From Chryseobacterium gleum (lineage in GTDB: Bacteria > Bacteroidota > Bacteroidia > Flavobacteriales_D > Crocinitomicaceae), in the NCBI GenBank assembly GCA_945902775.1, contig CAMDMY010000026.1:1-32679 (forward strand): 32,679 nt of DNA, read 5' to 3'. Position numbers and translations under genes: made by a program. The first letter of the stretch is position 1; the number at the start of each line of letters is the position of its first letter. Under the pieces are notes generated by a model. It was not told the DNA's origin. It did not search any database and saw nothing but the letters and a program-made list of their open reading frames with translations. Below, one piece after another: positions 25,484-32,679 of this stretch.

Positions 25484-26408
25484 AGATATAAAAAATAAAA
25501 AAATACTCTTATCTGCTTTAAATTGGGGATTGGGACATGTATCTCGTTCTATTTCAATTATCCAACAATTAGTTCAACAAGAGAATCAACTTTTTATTGC
25601 TTGCTCTGAAAACCAGAAAATCATTTTTAAGTGTTATTTCCCAGATTTAAAATACATCAATCACGAAGAATATCCTTTTAAATTCAAAGGAAAAGGAAAT
25701 TTCGAAACAGATTTAGCGCTCAACTTTTATTCACTCTTCAAACGCCTAAAATCTGAAAAAACAGAAGTCAAAAAAATGATTGAAGACCATCAAATTGATA
25801 TTATTATTTCTGATCATAGATATGGCTTTCATTCAACAAATGTTCAATCAATTTTCATTACGCATCAAATTAATTTACCAGTAAATTGGGCTTTAAATTG
25901 GGTTGATGGAATTCATAAAAAACTGATTGAAAAATTTTCAACTATCTGGTTATTAGACACTACCGAATCGACTTTTGCAGGAAAATTAAGTCGAAGTAAA
26001 AATAAAAAAAACGTTGAATACATTGGCATTCATTCTCGTTTTTCCCTCTATCCTTTAGAAGAAAAAAGCATCTCTAAAATTGTTATTGTTAGCGGTCCAG
26101 AACCTTATGCGAATCAATTCTTTCTATCCCAATTAGAAAAAGCTGAAAAAACAGACGGAAAAACAATTTTCATTATTCCATCAAACGAACATCACCTCTC
26201 TAGTTCCAAAAACATTACGATTATATCTTCTTCTGATTGGAAAAAATGTGATGAATTAATTCTAAAAGCTGAAAAAATTGTTTCAAGAGCTGGTTATTCA
26301 ACCATTATGGATATTGAAACGTTACAAGCTAAATCAGAACTACACCCAACGAAAGGACAAAAAGAACAAGAATACCTATTCGAAATGAGAAAAAGATTAC
26401 CTCATTAA
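25473..26408 (+). CDS. GT-B glycosyltransferase (MurG/GT1-like)
   Basis: A 311-residue protein starting at the ATG at 25473. The N-terminal ILLSALNWGLGHVSRSISII is the nucleotide-sugar glycosyltransferase GxGHxxR motif. The C-terminal ISRAGYSTIMDIETL-like segment (VSRAGYSTIMDIE) and TKGQKEQEYL correspond to the GYxTxxE and PTxGQxEQ positions that bind the donor in MurG-like enzymes. No membrane helix is present. It overlaps the preceding GT9 gene by 11 nt, so the two probably act on the same glycan. Its 3' end overlaps the convergent S46 peptidase gene by 12 nt. Confidence 0.85.
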   Translation: MRPEDIKNKKILLSALNWGLGHVSRSISIIQQLVQQENQLFIACSENQKIIFKCYFPDLKYINHEEYPFKFKGKGNFETDLALNFYSLFKRLKSEKTEVKKMIEDHQIDIIISDHRYGFHSTNVQSIFITHQINLPVNWALNWVDGIHKKLIEKFSTIWLLDTTESTFAGKLSRSKNKKNVEYIGIHSRFSLYPLEEKSISKIVIVSGPEPYANQFFLSQLEKAEKTDGKTIFIIPSNEHHLSSSKNITIISSSDWKKCDELILKAEKIVSRAGYSTIMDIETLQAKSELHPTKGQKEQEYLFEMRKRLPH

Positions 26409-28520
26409 TTTCATTTCATCAACCAAATGCTTTGCACCTGAAAATTTATCCATTACCCATAGAACATAACGAATATCTACTACAACATTTCTACAACGTG
26501 ATGGATCAAACATATAATCACTCATTGTACTTTCCCATGTTCTATCGAAATTCAATCCCATTAAATAACCATTTTCATCCAATACAGGCGACCCTGAATT
26601 CCCTCCCGTTGTATGATTCGAACCTGTGAAACAAACCCATAACTCACCATCTTGCGCGTATTGACCAAAATCTTTTTTCTCGTACATTTCAAGTAAACCT
26701 GGCAACAAAGCAAAATCATTATTTCCTGAATTGTATTTTTGAAGTATTCCTTTTGTAGTTGTATGATCAGTATATGTCATTCCATCCGCGGGTGCAGAAC
26801 CCTCTAATTTTCCGTATGTAATTCTCAATGTACTATTTGCATCTGGCCAATGTTGTGCTTCTGGAAACATAACCATTTTCCCTTCAACATATACTTTTAA
26901 TAAATCATTCATTTTACCATTGAATGCTCTGGCATTTGGAAGAACATTGTCCTGAAAATTTGATACAATCTTTTTCCAATGTGCATAACCTGCATCTTTC
27001 TCTATTTTTTTTAAAGATTTCTGTTTAAATCCATTTAAAAAATCTAAATAACGTTCTTTATTTGTTAAAATAGACGTGGTGAAAATTATATCTGTTAATT
27101 GTTTTGAAGAATAATCAGTACCTAATGAATTGGTTTGTTTCATATATTCATCCGTCAATAATTCAAAAACACCTTTATCCACTTTGGAATCATAATTTTT
27201 GAAGAATCCCTCTGCACCCTTCTTCAGAGCATCCAATTTTGTTTGTAATTCCTTTTTCTCAACTAACGTTTTATAATTAACAACCAAATCATTAATCGCT
27301 TCTGCTAAATCAAAAACTTCGGGTCCTATATATAAATACTCAACCCCCATTCCATAGTAAAAATCTGAAAGACTGTTTTCTTCAACCAACTTATTCATCG
27401 CCTCAATCGTCTCACCATATTTCTTCCATTCAGGCTTTGTATATGACTTAGCTATATATTCAGCCTCGTACTTTTTCTTAACCTCAACTGCCCCTAACTC
27501 TTTTAGTCCTCCTACCTGACCAATCCATTTTTTATAAGCGTTTGCGATACTAGCTTGTTTAGCAGAATATTTAATTCGAACTTCATCAGAAGCACGCATG
27601 GCTGCATTGATAACAGAAAGTGATTTTTCTCTCATTAATATACGAGCAGGGCGTTCTTTTTCAACGATGTATTTAATTTGATTGGAAACCAAATGTTGTT
27701 CAGTAGTGCCGGGAAAACCATACACCATTGTGAAATCACCTACCTTTCTATTTCCAAATGAAATAGGTAAGAAATGTAAAGGGGTATAAGGTACGTTATC
27801 TTTTGAATATTCTGCTGGCTTATTATCTGTCCCCGCGTAAATTCTAAAAACTGAAAAATCACCTGTATGTCTCGGCCAAACCCAATTGTCAGTATCTCCA
27901 CCAAACTTTCCAATTGAATTTGGAGGTGTTCCTACCAAACGAACATCTTTAAACGTTTCTTTTACCAATAAATAAAAATCATTTCCATAATTAAAAGGCT
28001 TAATTTCAGCATCATAATGATTTCCATTTTTTGCATCTTTTAATAATTGTTCAATATTTTTTTTCATTGCTGCTGAACGTTTTGCCACATCCTCATTCGG
28101 GTCTATTCCAAATAAAACAGACTTAGTAACATCGTCGATTCGAACAATTCTAGTAGCTGTCAAACCTGCATTTGGAAGTTCTTCCGATTTATTTTTAGAC
28201 CAAAACCCGTATTTCAGATAATCTTTTTCTAACGAAGAATGCGACTGAATTTGTGAATATCCACAATGATGATTCGTCAAAATTAACCCTTGCGAAGAAA
28301 CCAATTCAGCTGTACAACCTCCACCAAAATGAATAATTGCATCTTTAAGACTTGAATGGTTCACATCATAAATATCCTTTGCAGTTAACTTCATTCCCAT
28401 TGCCTGCATTTCAGACTCAAATGCCGAAATCAATGATGGAATCAACATTCCTTCTTCAGCAAATGAAGAAATACTTATAGAACAAATTGTTACAAACGAA
28501 AATATAATTTTTTTAATCAT
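26397..28520 (-). CDS. dpp11: S46 family dipeptidyl-peptidase, DPP11-like
   Basis: A periplasmic serine exopeptidase that removes N-terminal dipeptides. The 707-residue protein has a signal peptide (about 1-21, ending SSFA). The catalytic triad is visible as His85 (TNHHC), Asp221 (HTGDFS) and Ser642 (GGNSGSP). The position 18 residues after the serine, which separates DPP7 (Gly) from DPP11 (Arg) in this family, is Arg660 in NFDRTWE. That predicts preference for Asp or Glu at P1. The conserved C-terminal block NVVVDIRYVLWVMDKFSGA is present. A TAnnTTTG-like site (plus strand CAAATATA, 28542-28549) lies 21 nt upstream without a clear -33. Its 3' end overlaps the convergent glycosyltransferase gene by 12 nt. 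DPP11 over DPP7 rests on one residue. Confidence 0.9.
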   Translation of the reverse strand: MIKKIIFSFVTICSISISSFAEEGMLIPSLISAFESEMQAMGMKLTAKDIYDVNHSSLKDAIIHFGGGCTAELVSSQGLILTNHHCGYSQIQSHSSLEKDYLKYGFWSKNKSEELPNAGLTATRIVRIDDVTKSVLFGIDPNEDVAKRSAAMKKNIEQLLKDAKNGNHYDAEIKPFNYGNDFYLLVKETFKDVRLVGTPPNSIGKFGGDTDNWVWPRHTGDFSVFRIYAGTDNKPAEYSKDNVPYTPLHFLPISFGNRKVGDFTMVYGFPGTTEQHLVSNQIKYIVEKERPARILMREKSLSVINAAMRASDEVRIKYSAKQASIANAYKKWIGQVGGLKELGAVEVKKKYEAEYIAKSYTKPEWKKYGETIEAMNKLVEENSLSDFYYGMGVEYLYIGPEVFDLAEAINDLVVNYKTLVEKKELQTKLDALKKGAEGFFKNYDSKVDKGVFELLTDEYMKQTNSLGTDYSSKQLTDIIFTTSILTNKERYLDFLNGFKQKSLKKIEKDAGYAHWKKIVSNFQDNVLPNARAFNGKMNDLLKVYVEGKMVMFPEAQHWPDANSTLRITYGKLEGSAPADGMTYTDHTTTKGILQKYNSGNNDFALLPGLLEMYEKKDFGQYAQDGELWVCFTGSNHTTGGNSGSPVLDENGYLMGLNFDRTWESTMSDYMFDPSRCRNVVVDIRYVLWVMDKFSGAKHLVDEMKLMR

Positions 28521-28654
28521 CTTTTATAAAATATATTACTTCAAATATACGACTTTTTTAAAGTATTAAAAATGTCTAATTTTTGTTTTTTATCTCTAAT
28601 TTAATTGAAATATTACCTTTTTGAACTACTTTAGTTCTAAAATAAATAATCAAA

Positions 28655-29302
28655 ATGGAATTAATCAATTTTATCTTTCGTTTAGGGGTCGTTTTTGCCA
28701 TTTTCGGATTTATCTGGGGGATTTTACAAATTGGATATAACTTGTTAAGAGCTGGTTCAAAAAAAAGTATTGGAGAAGATTATTTAATTAAAACAGTGAA
28801 ATATTTTTTCCTAGTCGACGTCACTTCTATATTTTGTTTTGACAATGAATTAAACATGAATCAATTAATAATAACTGCATTGATTCTACTTACCTATTTT
28901 ATTGGAAAACTTCAAAATCAACAGAACAAAATTTTAATGTTTCAAATGATTGCAAATGGTTTACCAAAACAAGAGGTGAAGTTTGATTTAAAAGCAGAAG
29001 TTGTTGTAATAATTATGTCGATTGGATTTTTTATTGGATTCATCTTTTTCCCTCAATTCACTCAAAATCCTGTTTCAGTTTGGTTTCACGATAGCATCAT
29101 TAATATAGAAGAAACTCCAATTTTTGGTTTCATCTTTAAAGTAATTGGATTTATTTTCATCATCAATTTATTCTTTAAAATGCTGAATGGATTTTCTCAA
29201 ATTATTGTTGGAAAGCCATTAACACAAACTGTAAATAATAAAAGAGGGGATAACGATTCTAATGACGAAACTAAATTTGATGATTTTGAAGAACTAAATT
29301 AA
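28655..29302 (+). CDS. Polytopic membrane protein, hypothetical
   Basis: No family recognised. The 215 residues contain four or five hydrophobic stretches (about 8-30, 48-62, 69-85, 114-133, 157-176). The 110-residue region between the last two begins with a charged KQEVKFDLKAE segment. The C-terminus is an acidic, Asp/Asn-rich soluble tail (KRGDNDSNDETKFDDFEELN). It has no visible catalytic motif. It sits alone on the plus strand between the divergent dipeptidyl-peptidase gene and the convergent coaE gene, whose stop is 2 nt away. Confidence 0.8.
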   Translation: MELINFIFRLGVVFAIFGFIWGILQIGYNLLRAGSKKSIGEDYLIKTVKYFFLVDVTSIFCFDNELNMNQLIITALILLTYFIGKLQNQQNKILMFQMIANGLPKQEVKFDLKAEVVVIIMSIGFFIGFIFFPQFTQNPVSVWFHDSIINIEETPIFGFIFKVIGFIFIINLFFKMLNGFSQIIVGKPLTQTVNNKRGDNDSNDETKFDDFEELN

Positions 29303-29304
29303 TT

Positions 29305-29886
29305 TCACTTTTTAATTAATTCATATAAAACTTCATCTAACTGATCTAAAACACTTTGAATATCATCATTTTGAATCCGATAAGTAGATAGTATTACTTT
29401 CTGATCATCTGACCACTGATTATCAATTCTTTTCTGAACATCCGCTCTAATAGAATTATCTCTATTCATAACCCGGTTTAATCGAATTTCTAAAGGGGCT
29501 GTTACTAAAATTGTTGCGTCAAAATTTTTATAAGATCCGGTTTCAAACAATATCGCGGCTTCATTAAAAACAAGTTGAGAATCCTGATTTAAAGCCCAAT
29601 TTTCAAATTCCTCTCTCACTTTTGGATGAACGATAGCATTCATTTTTTCTATTAAAGTAGAATCAGAAAACAATAGATTTGCTAATAACTTTCGATTTAG
29701 TTGGTGATCTTTGAAAATTTGAATTCCAAATAGTTCAATTAAATCAATTCTAACTTGAGGATTTGAAATGATGATTTTTTTTGCTTCTATATCAGAATAA
29801 AATACAGGATAACCCATTCGTTCAAGAATCGAACAAATTAGAGACTTCCCTGCTCCTATACCACCAGTAACGCCAACTTTGAACAA
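29305..29886 (-). CDS. coaE: Dephospho-CoA kinase
   Basis: The last enzyme of coenzyme A synthesis, phosphorylating the 3'-OH of dephospho-CoA with ATP. The 193-residue protein has the Walker A loop GGIGAGKS at 8-15. Asp32 in FYSDIEAKKI corresponds to the family's conserved 'D.D..A' segment. Typical later motifs are IVHPKVREEFENW (around 86), VFNEAAILFETG and APLEIRLNRVMNRD (with Arg residues of the lid). It is the third gene of a minus-strand run siaB-siaC-coaE and lies 7 nt after siaC, so it is probably cotranscribed. It is complete. Confidence 0.95.
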   Translation of the reverse strand: MFKVGVTGGIGAGKSLICSILERMGYPVFYSDIEAKKIIISNPQVRIDLIELFGIQIFKDHQLNRKLLANLLFSDSTLIEKMNAIVHPKVREEFENWALNQDSQLVFNEAAILFETGSYKNFDATILVTAPLEIRLNRVMNRDNSIRADVQKRIDNQWSDDQKVILSTYRIQNDDIQSVLDQLDEVLYELIKK

Positions 29887-29893
29887 AGAATGA

Positions 29894-30283
29894 TTAAATT
29901 TCTTCTACTTCTATCATTTTAAAAGGAAGTTTGATGATTGCTTGATAATCTTCACCTGCCTCTTCCATATCTTCATCATCTTGCTCAAAATACCAATTAA
30001 CATGAACCTCAGCTCCTTTTTGGTTGATTCGTTCTAATTTTTTAAACAAATCTAAAATACATTTAGAGGAAGAAGTATTGAAATACTCTAACTTAATATC
30101 AACCACTGTTTTTTCTTTTGGACTAGTGCTGTATGTCTCAATCCATTCATTTAAAGGCTTGTAAAATTCAACAGAATTTTCAGGAATTGATCTCCCTTTT
30201 AATTCTAATATACCTGAAGTTGAGTCAAAACTGACAGCTGGTGTTTTTGCAGAGCCTTCTCTTAGTATATTTTCCATAATCAT
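29894..30283 (-). CDS. siaC: SiaC family regulatory phosphoprotein (DUF1987)
   Basis: A small cytoplasmic protein, phosphorylated by the SiaB kinase in Pseudomonas, where its unphosphorylated form activates a diguanylate cyclase. The DUF1987 hallmarks are TPAVSFDSTSGILELKGRS, the PENS..FY.PL segment and EYFNTSSSKCILDLF. The Thr in YFNTSS is residue 68 if translation starts at the second ATG (30277; 127 residues), the position of the phosphorylated threonine reported for Pseudomonas SiaC. This favours 30277 over 30283. It lies directly downstream of siaB. No diguanylate cyclase gene occurs in the window, so the output must be elsewhere or different. Confidence 0.9.
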   Translation of the reverse strand: MIMENILREGSAKTPAVSFDSTSGILELKGRSIPENSVEFYKPLNEWIETYSTSPKEKTVVDIKLEYFNTSSSKCILDLFKKLERINQKGAEVHVNWYFEQDDEDMEEAGEDYQAIIKLPFKMIEVEEI

Positions 30284-30300
30284 AATTTTACTCTTTTTTT

Positions 30301-30852
30301 CTAATTTATTTTCACATTCAAACTGAAGAAACTAAATTCTTCATCAATATCAAGAAATTCGTATTCCAATTTATTACCTGATTTTCTTGCTATATCTATC
30401 ATTCCTAAACCTGCAGTACCCTTATTAGATACCGAGCCATTTCCTAAGACTTCTCTGTAATAATCTCTTAAATCTTCTTTATCAAGACTATTAATTTTTT
30501 TCAATCGTTGATCTAATTTCTCAACATTTTTTTTGTCAATATAATTTCCTGTTTGAATTAAAAAACCATCCTCATCTTTAACGATCATAACCAGAGCAGC
30601 TTTTGATACTTTTGAATTAGATATAACTCCTTCCTCATCTTCTATGTGATGATAAAGATTTTGCAAACATTCAACCAACACATAATATACTTTTTTCTTC
30701 GTTTTTGGAGATTCGTCTAAATCATTCATTTTATTCTCCATAATATCTAAAACAGCTGTCAAAAAATCTGAAGTAACAACACCATTGAACGAGAGTATTA
30801 CTTTCTCTTGTTCCATTGTTTGATACAAACTATAAATTTTTTCTAATGACAT
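30301..30852 (-). CDS. siaB: SiaB family protein kinase
   Basis: A 183-residue GHKL/HATPase-like kinase of the SiaB type (DUF6272), which phosphorylates SiaC. The Mg-ATP N-box is VECLQNLYHHIE (60-71, with Asn65), and the ATP-lid glycines are GTAGLGMIDIARKSG (145-159). It resembles anti-sigma-factor kinases such as SpoIIAB in layout, not histidine kinases, and no sensor or membrane domain is present. It leads the siaB-siaC-coaE run, with a strong promoter just upstream. A PP2C-type phosphatase (SiaA), the usual counteracting partner, is not in the window. Confidence 0.9.
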   Translation of the reverse strand: MSLEKIYSLYQTMEQEKVILSFNGVVTSDFLTAVLDIMENKMNDLDESPKTKKKVYYVLVECLQNLYHHIEDEEGVISNSKVSKAALVMIVKDEDGFLIQTGNYIDKKNVEKLDQRLKKINSLDKEDLRDYYREVLGNGSVSNKGTAGLGMIDIARKSGNKLEYEFLDIDEEFSFFSLNVKIN

Positions 30853-30870
30853 ATAGTATACTGCTTACAA

Positions 30871-30900
30871 CAAATATAGTCTTTTATTTAACAAATACAA
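30871..30900 (-). promoter_or_regulatory. Bacteroidota-type promoter of siaB-siaC-coaE
   Basis: Read on the minus strand: TTG (plus-strand CAA at 30898-30900), a 19-nt spacer and TATATTTG (plus-strand CAAATATA at 30871-30878). It lies 18 nt upstream of the siaB ATG, giving a short leader like ahcY. Confidence 0.65.
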
Positions 30901-30959
30901 TAGTGATAATACATTAAATTTTACCCAATTTTACCATTGAAATACAGTACATTTGGAAT

Positions 30960-31694
30960 ATGAAATCAAAAGAATGGTTTGAATCTTGGTTCGACACAAC
31001 ATATTATCACAGTCTTTATAAAAATAGAGATGAAAGTGAAGCTAAACTATTCGTTAGTAAACTAGTTAATTTTTTAAATCCAAAATCTGGAACTAAAATT
31101 TTAGATTTAGCTTGTGGTAAAGGAAGACATTCAATCACGTTAAATGAACTCGGAATGAATGTTTTAGGTGTTGACTTATCCAGAAACAGCATCTTGAATG
31201 CAAAACTATTTGAGAACGAAACGTTAAAATTCGACGTACATGATATGCGCAATTCAATAGCGAATCACTCCTTCGAAATAATCTTTAATTTATTTACTAG
31301 TTTTGGTTACTTTGATAATTATTCAGATAACGAAAAAGTAATTGAATCTATTCATTCTATGCTTTCTTCACATGGTAAACTTGTAATTGATTTTATGAAT
31401 AGTGAAAAGGCTGTTAATAATCTGGTTCTTGAAGAATCTAAAATGGAAGATGGCATAACTTTTAATATAATGCGAAATTACGATGGAAATCATATTTTCA
31501 AACATATTAAATTTGAAGATAATGATGAAAAATTTCACTTCACTGAAAGAGTTCAAGCTTTGAAATATTCTGATTTTGAAAATCTTCTTTTAAACGCAGG
31601 ATTCGAAATTGAAAATACATTTGGAGATTTTCATTTAAATACATTTAACCCTCAATCTTCTGATAGATTGATAATTATAGCAACAAAAAAATAA
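30960..31694 (+). CDS. Class I SAM-dependent methyltransferase
   Basis: A 244-residue soluble methyltransferase. Motif I for SAM binding is ILDLACGKGRHS (47-58), and the acidic residue at the end of strand 2 is in VLGVDLSRNS (68-77). FNLFTSFGYFDNYSDNEK forms the motif-IV region. The N-terminus KEWFESWFDTTYYHSLYKNRDESEA is a recurring feature of a Bacteroidota small-molecule methyltransferase group; the acceptor is unknown. A TAnnTTTG element (TACATTTG, 30948-30955) ends 4 nt before the ATG, so the transcript may be leaderless. Its stop overlaps the next start as TAATG, coupling it to the ZIP transporter. Confidence 0.88.
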   Translation: MKSKEWFESWFDTTYYHSLYKNRDESEAKLFVSKLVNFLNPKSGTKILDLACGKGRHSITLNELGMNVLGVDLSRNSILNAKLFENETLKFDVHDMRNSIANHSFEIIFNLFTSFGYFDNYSDNEKVIESIHSMLSSHGKLVIDFMNSEKAVNNLVLEESKMEDGITFNIMRNYDGNHIFKHIKFEDNDEKFHFTERVQALKYSDFENLLLNAGFEIENTFGDFHLNTFNPQSSDRLIIIATKK

Positions 31695-32419
31695 TGGAAC
31701 AAATAATTGTTATTTTAAGTTTAATTTTAGCTGTTGTTTTAGGTGGCTTTATAGTTACCTACCTTCACGCTTCAAACAAACAAAAGTTCATTAAACTAAT
31801 GCTTTCTTTCAGTGGTGGTTTTTTATTATCAATCGCTTTTATTCATTTTGTTCCTGAACTGTATGCTTCTGACACAAAAAACATAGGTATTTATATTTTA
31901 ATTGGATTTTTAGTTCAATTAACTCTTGAATTCTTTTCTGGAGGAATTGAACACGGGCATGTTCACGTTCATAAAGGTCAAAAAATGCCTTGGGGATTAT
32001 TTATTTCACTCTCTGTACATTCTTTTCTTGAAGGTATTCCTTTGGGAAATCAGTATGCGGGCATAGAAACAATAAATCATCACGAAGAACACTCTCTTCT
32101 CTTTGGTATTTTATTTCATCAATTACCTGTTGCTGTAGCTTTAATGACACTTTTAATCAACACCAATGTTACAAAATTAAAATCGTGGGTCATTTTAATC
32201 GCTTTTTCTATTATGACTCCTCTAGGTTTGATTTTAGGCCTTTTATCTTCAACGGCTGCTCATTTTATTGATTTCAATATGATTCTAGCAATTGTTGTAG
32301 GTATGTTTCTTCATATTTCAACTACCATTATTTTTGAAACAAGTGAAAATCACAAATTCAATGTTTTAAAACTTACTAGTATTTTAATTGGATGTGTATT
32401 GGCATTCGTAATTCACTAA
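31694..32419 (+). CDS. ZIP family divalent metal transporter
   Basis: An inner-membrane transporter of 241 residues for zinc or related divalent metals. About seven to eight hydrophobic helices are visible. The binuclear metal site is marked by HSFLEG (109-114; His109, Glu113) in TM4 and HQLPVAVAL (142-150; His142) in TM5. A His-rich loop, EHGHVHVH (86-93), lies between TM3 and TM4 and may bind metal. Direction (into the cytosol) is inferred from the family. Start and upstream stop overlap as TAATG. The 3' end overlaps the convergent partial gene by 4 nt. Confidence 0.92.
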   Translation: MEQIIVILSLILAVVLGGFIVTYLHASNKQKFIKLMLSFSGGFLLSIAFIHFVPELYASDTKNIGIYILIGFLVQLTLEFFSGGIEHGHVHVHKGQKMPWGLFISLSVHSFLEGIPLGNQYAGIETINHHEEHSLLFGILFHQLPVAVALMTLLINTNVTKLKSWVILIAFSIMTPLGLILGLLSSTAAHFIDFNMILAIVVGMFLHISTTIIFETSENHKFNVLKLTSILIGCVLAFVIH

Positions 32420-32628
32420 AGCTTTTTATTTTGAATTAGGTCCAATTTATGCAGACCATATTTCTCTCTGTGAAATAAAACATTTTTAGCAGAAATAGAC
32501 TGTAAAAAATAACAAATTTTAGGTCCTAATAAACTGTAATATTTTGAACCAACAGGACTATCATTAAAAATTGCTGAATAAAAACAACAAGCTGTCAAAT
32601 AAGAACCTTTCAAACTTGAAGCGTATAG
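32416..32628 (-). pseudogene. 3' part of a probable SGNH/DUF4886-type gene (cut by window edge)
   Basis: A minus-strand frame of about 70 residues ends at the TAG at 32416. The segment LKGSYLTACCFYSAIFNDSPVG resembles the C-terminal GSYLAACVFYATL..KSPVG block of DUF4886/SGNH-type hydrolases, which normally follows the catalytic D..H. Here the expected DxxH is missing because the reading frame runs into the GC-rich terminal 51 nt, where the encoded residues (MSAPVTCPH) look foreign. So this is an incomplete gene, broken either biologically or by an assembly edge. Family assignment rests on one block. Confidence 0.45.
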
Positions 32629-32679
32629 GTGTGGGCAGGTTACCGGCGCGGACACGCAGATACGTCGCTCTCTGGATAC
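32629..32679. other. GC-rich terminal tail of foreign appearance
   Basis: Thirty-two of the last 51 bases are G or C (63 percent), against about one third elsewhere. The change is abrupt and occurs inside a conserved protein block. An adapter, chimeric read or other artefact of a contig end is the simplest explanation; a true insertion is the alternative. Confidence 0.6.

Noticed and set aside
32420-32679. Complete small protein of 79 residues at the right edge
   Set aside because: Its GTG start lies in the GC-rich foreign-looking tail, and the body matches only the end of a larger family, so it is called a fragment.

Overview
This is a low-GC window from a member of the Bacteroidota, most likely a Flavobacteriales bacterium. 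Three large secreted proteins end in the gliding-motility-associated C-terminal (CHU_C, T9SS type B) sorting domain. Several promoters fit the phylum-specific pattern TTG-N19-TAnnTTTG. Starts lack Shine-Dalgarno sequences, and the families present (S46 dipeptidyl-peptidase, SiaB/SiaC, DUF7948/SBBP adhesin, PKD arrays) fit this group. I cannot name the genus.

Layout. 1-612: a 9-bp tandem array runs into a perfect 61-bp palindrome, followed by a short IS200/REP-type Y1 transposase. 708-4295: ahcY converges with tex across a bidirectional terminator. 4486-9176: a giant PKD-repeat secreted protein, an RlpA-like protein, a lipoprotein cytochrome c and a possible 31-residue ORF. 9188-12438: a class III CoA-transferase overlapping a GNAT acetyltransferase, a convergent two-TM protein, and threonine aldolase. 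12543-18503 (minus): an AlbA_2 regulator-like gene, a DUF7948/SBBP/PKD adhesin starting 1 nt after it, and an M42 aminopeptidase 5 nt after that. 18700-22149: a nitronate-monooxygenase-like flavoprotein coupled to a catalytic/inactive pair of M16 peptidases. 22394-26408: a third CHU_C protein followed by two glycosyltransferases. 26397-28520 (minus): a DPP11-type S46 peptidase. 28655-30852: a membrane protein and the siaB-siaC-coaE operon. 30960-32419: a methyltransferase coupled to a ZIP metal transporter. The right edge holds the 3' end of a probable SGNH/DUF4886 gene running into a 51-nt GC-rich tail that does not look native.

Functionally this is mostly chromosomal housekeeping (methyl cycle, CoA synthesis, RNA-binding Tex) with cell-surface and secretion functions (T9SS cargo, periplasmic peptidases, sugar transfer). 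The least explained signals are not genes. One is a recurrent 7-bp-phased degenerate tandem repeat in several gene junctions. Another is the nonamer array fused to a perfect palindrome beside a solo Y1 transposase. A third is the SiaB/SiaC kinase-phosphoprotein pair without its usual phosphatase or diguanylate cyclase nearby. I saw no rRNA, tRNA, CRISPR array or prophage. No gene-free stretch exceeds about 270 bases.
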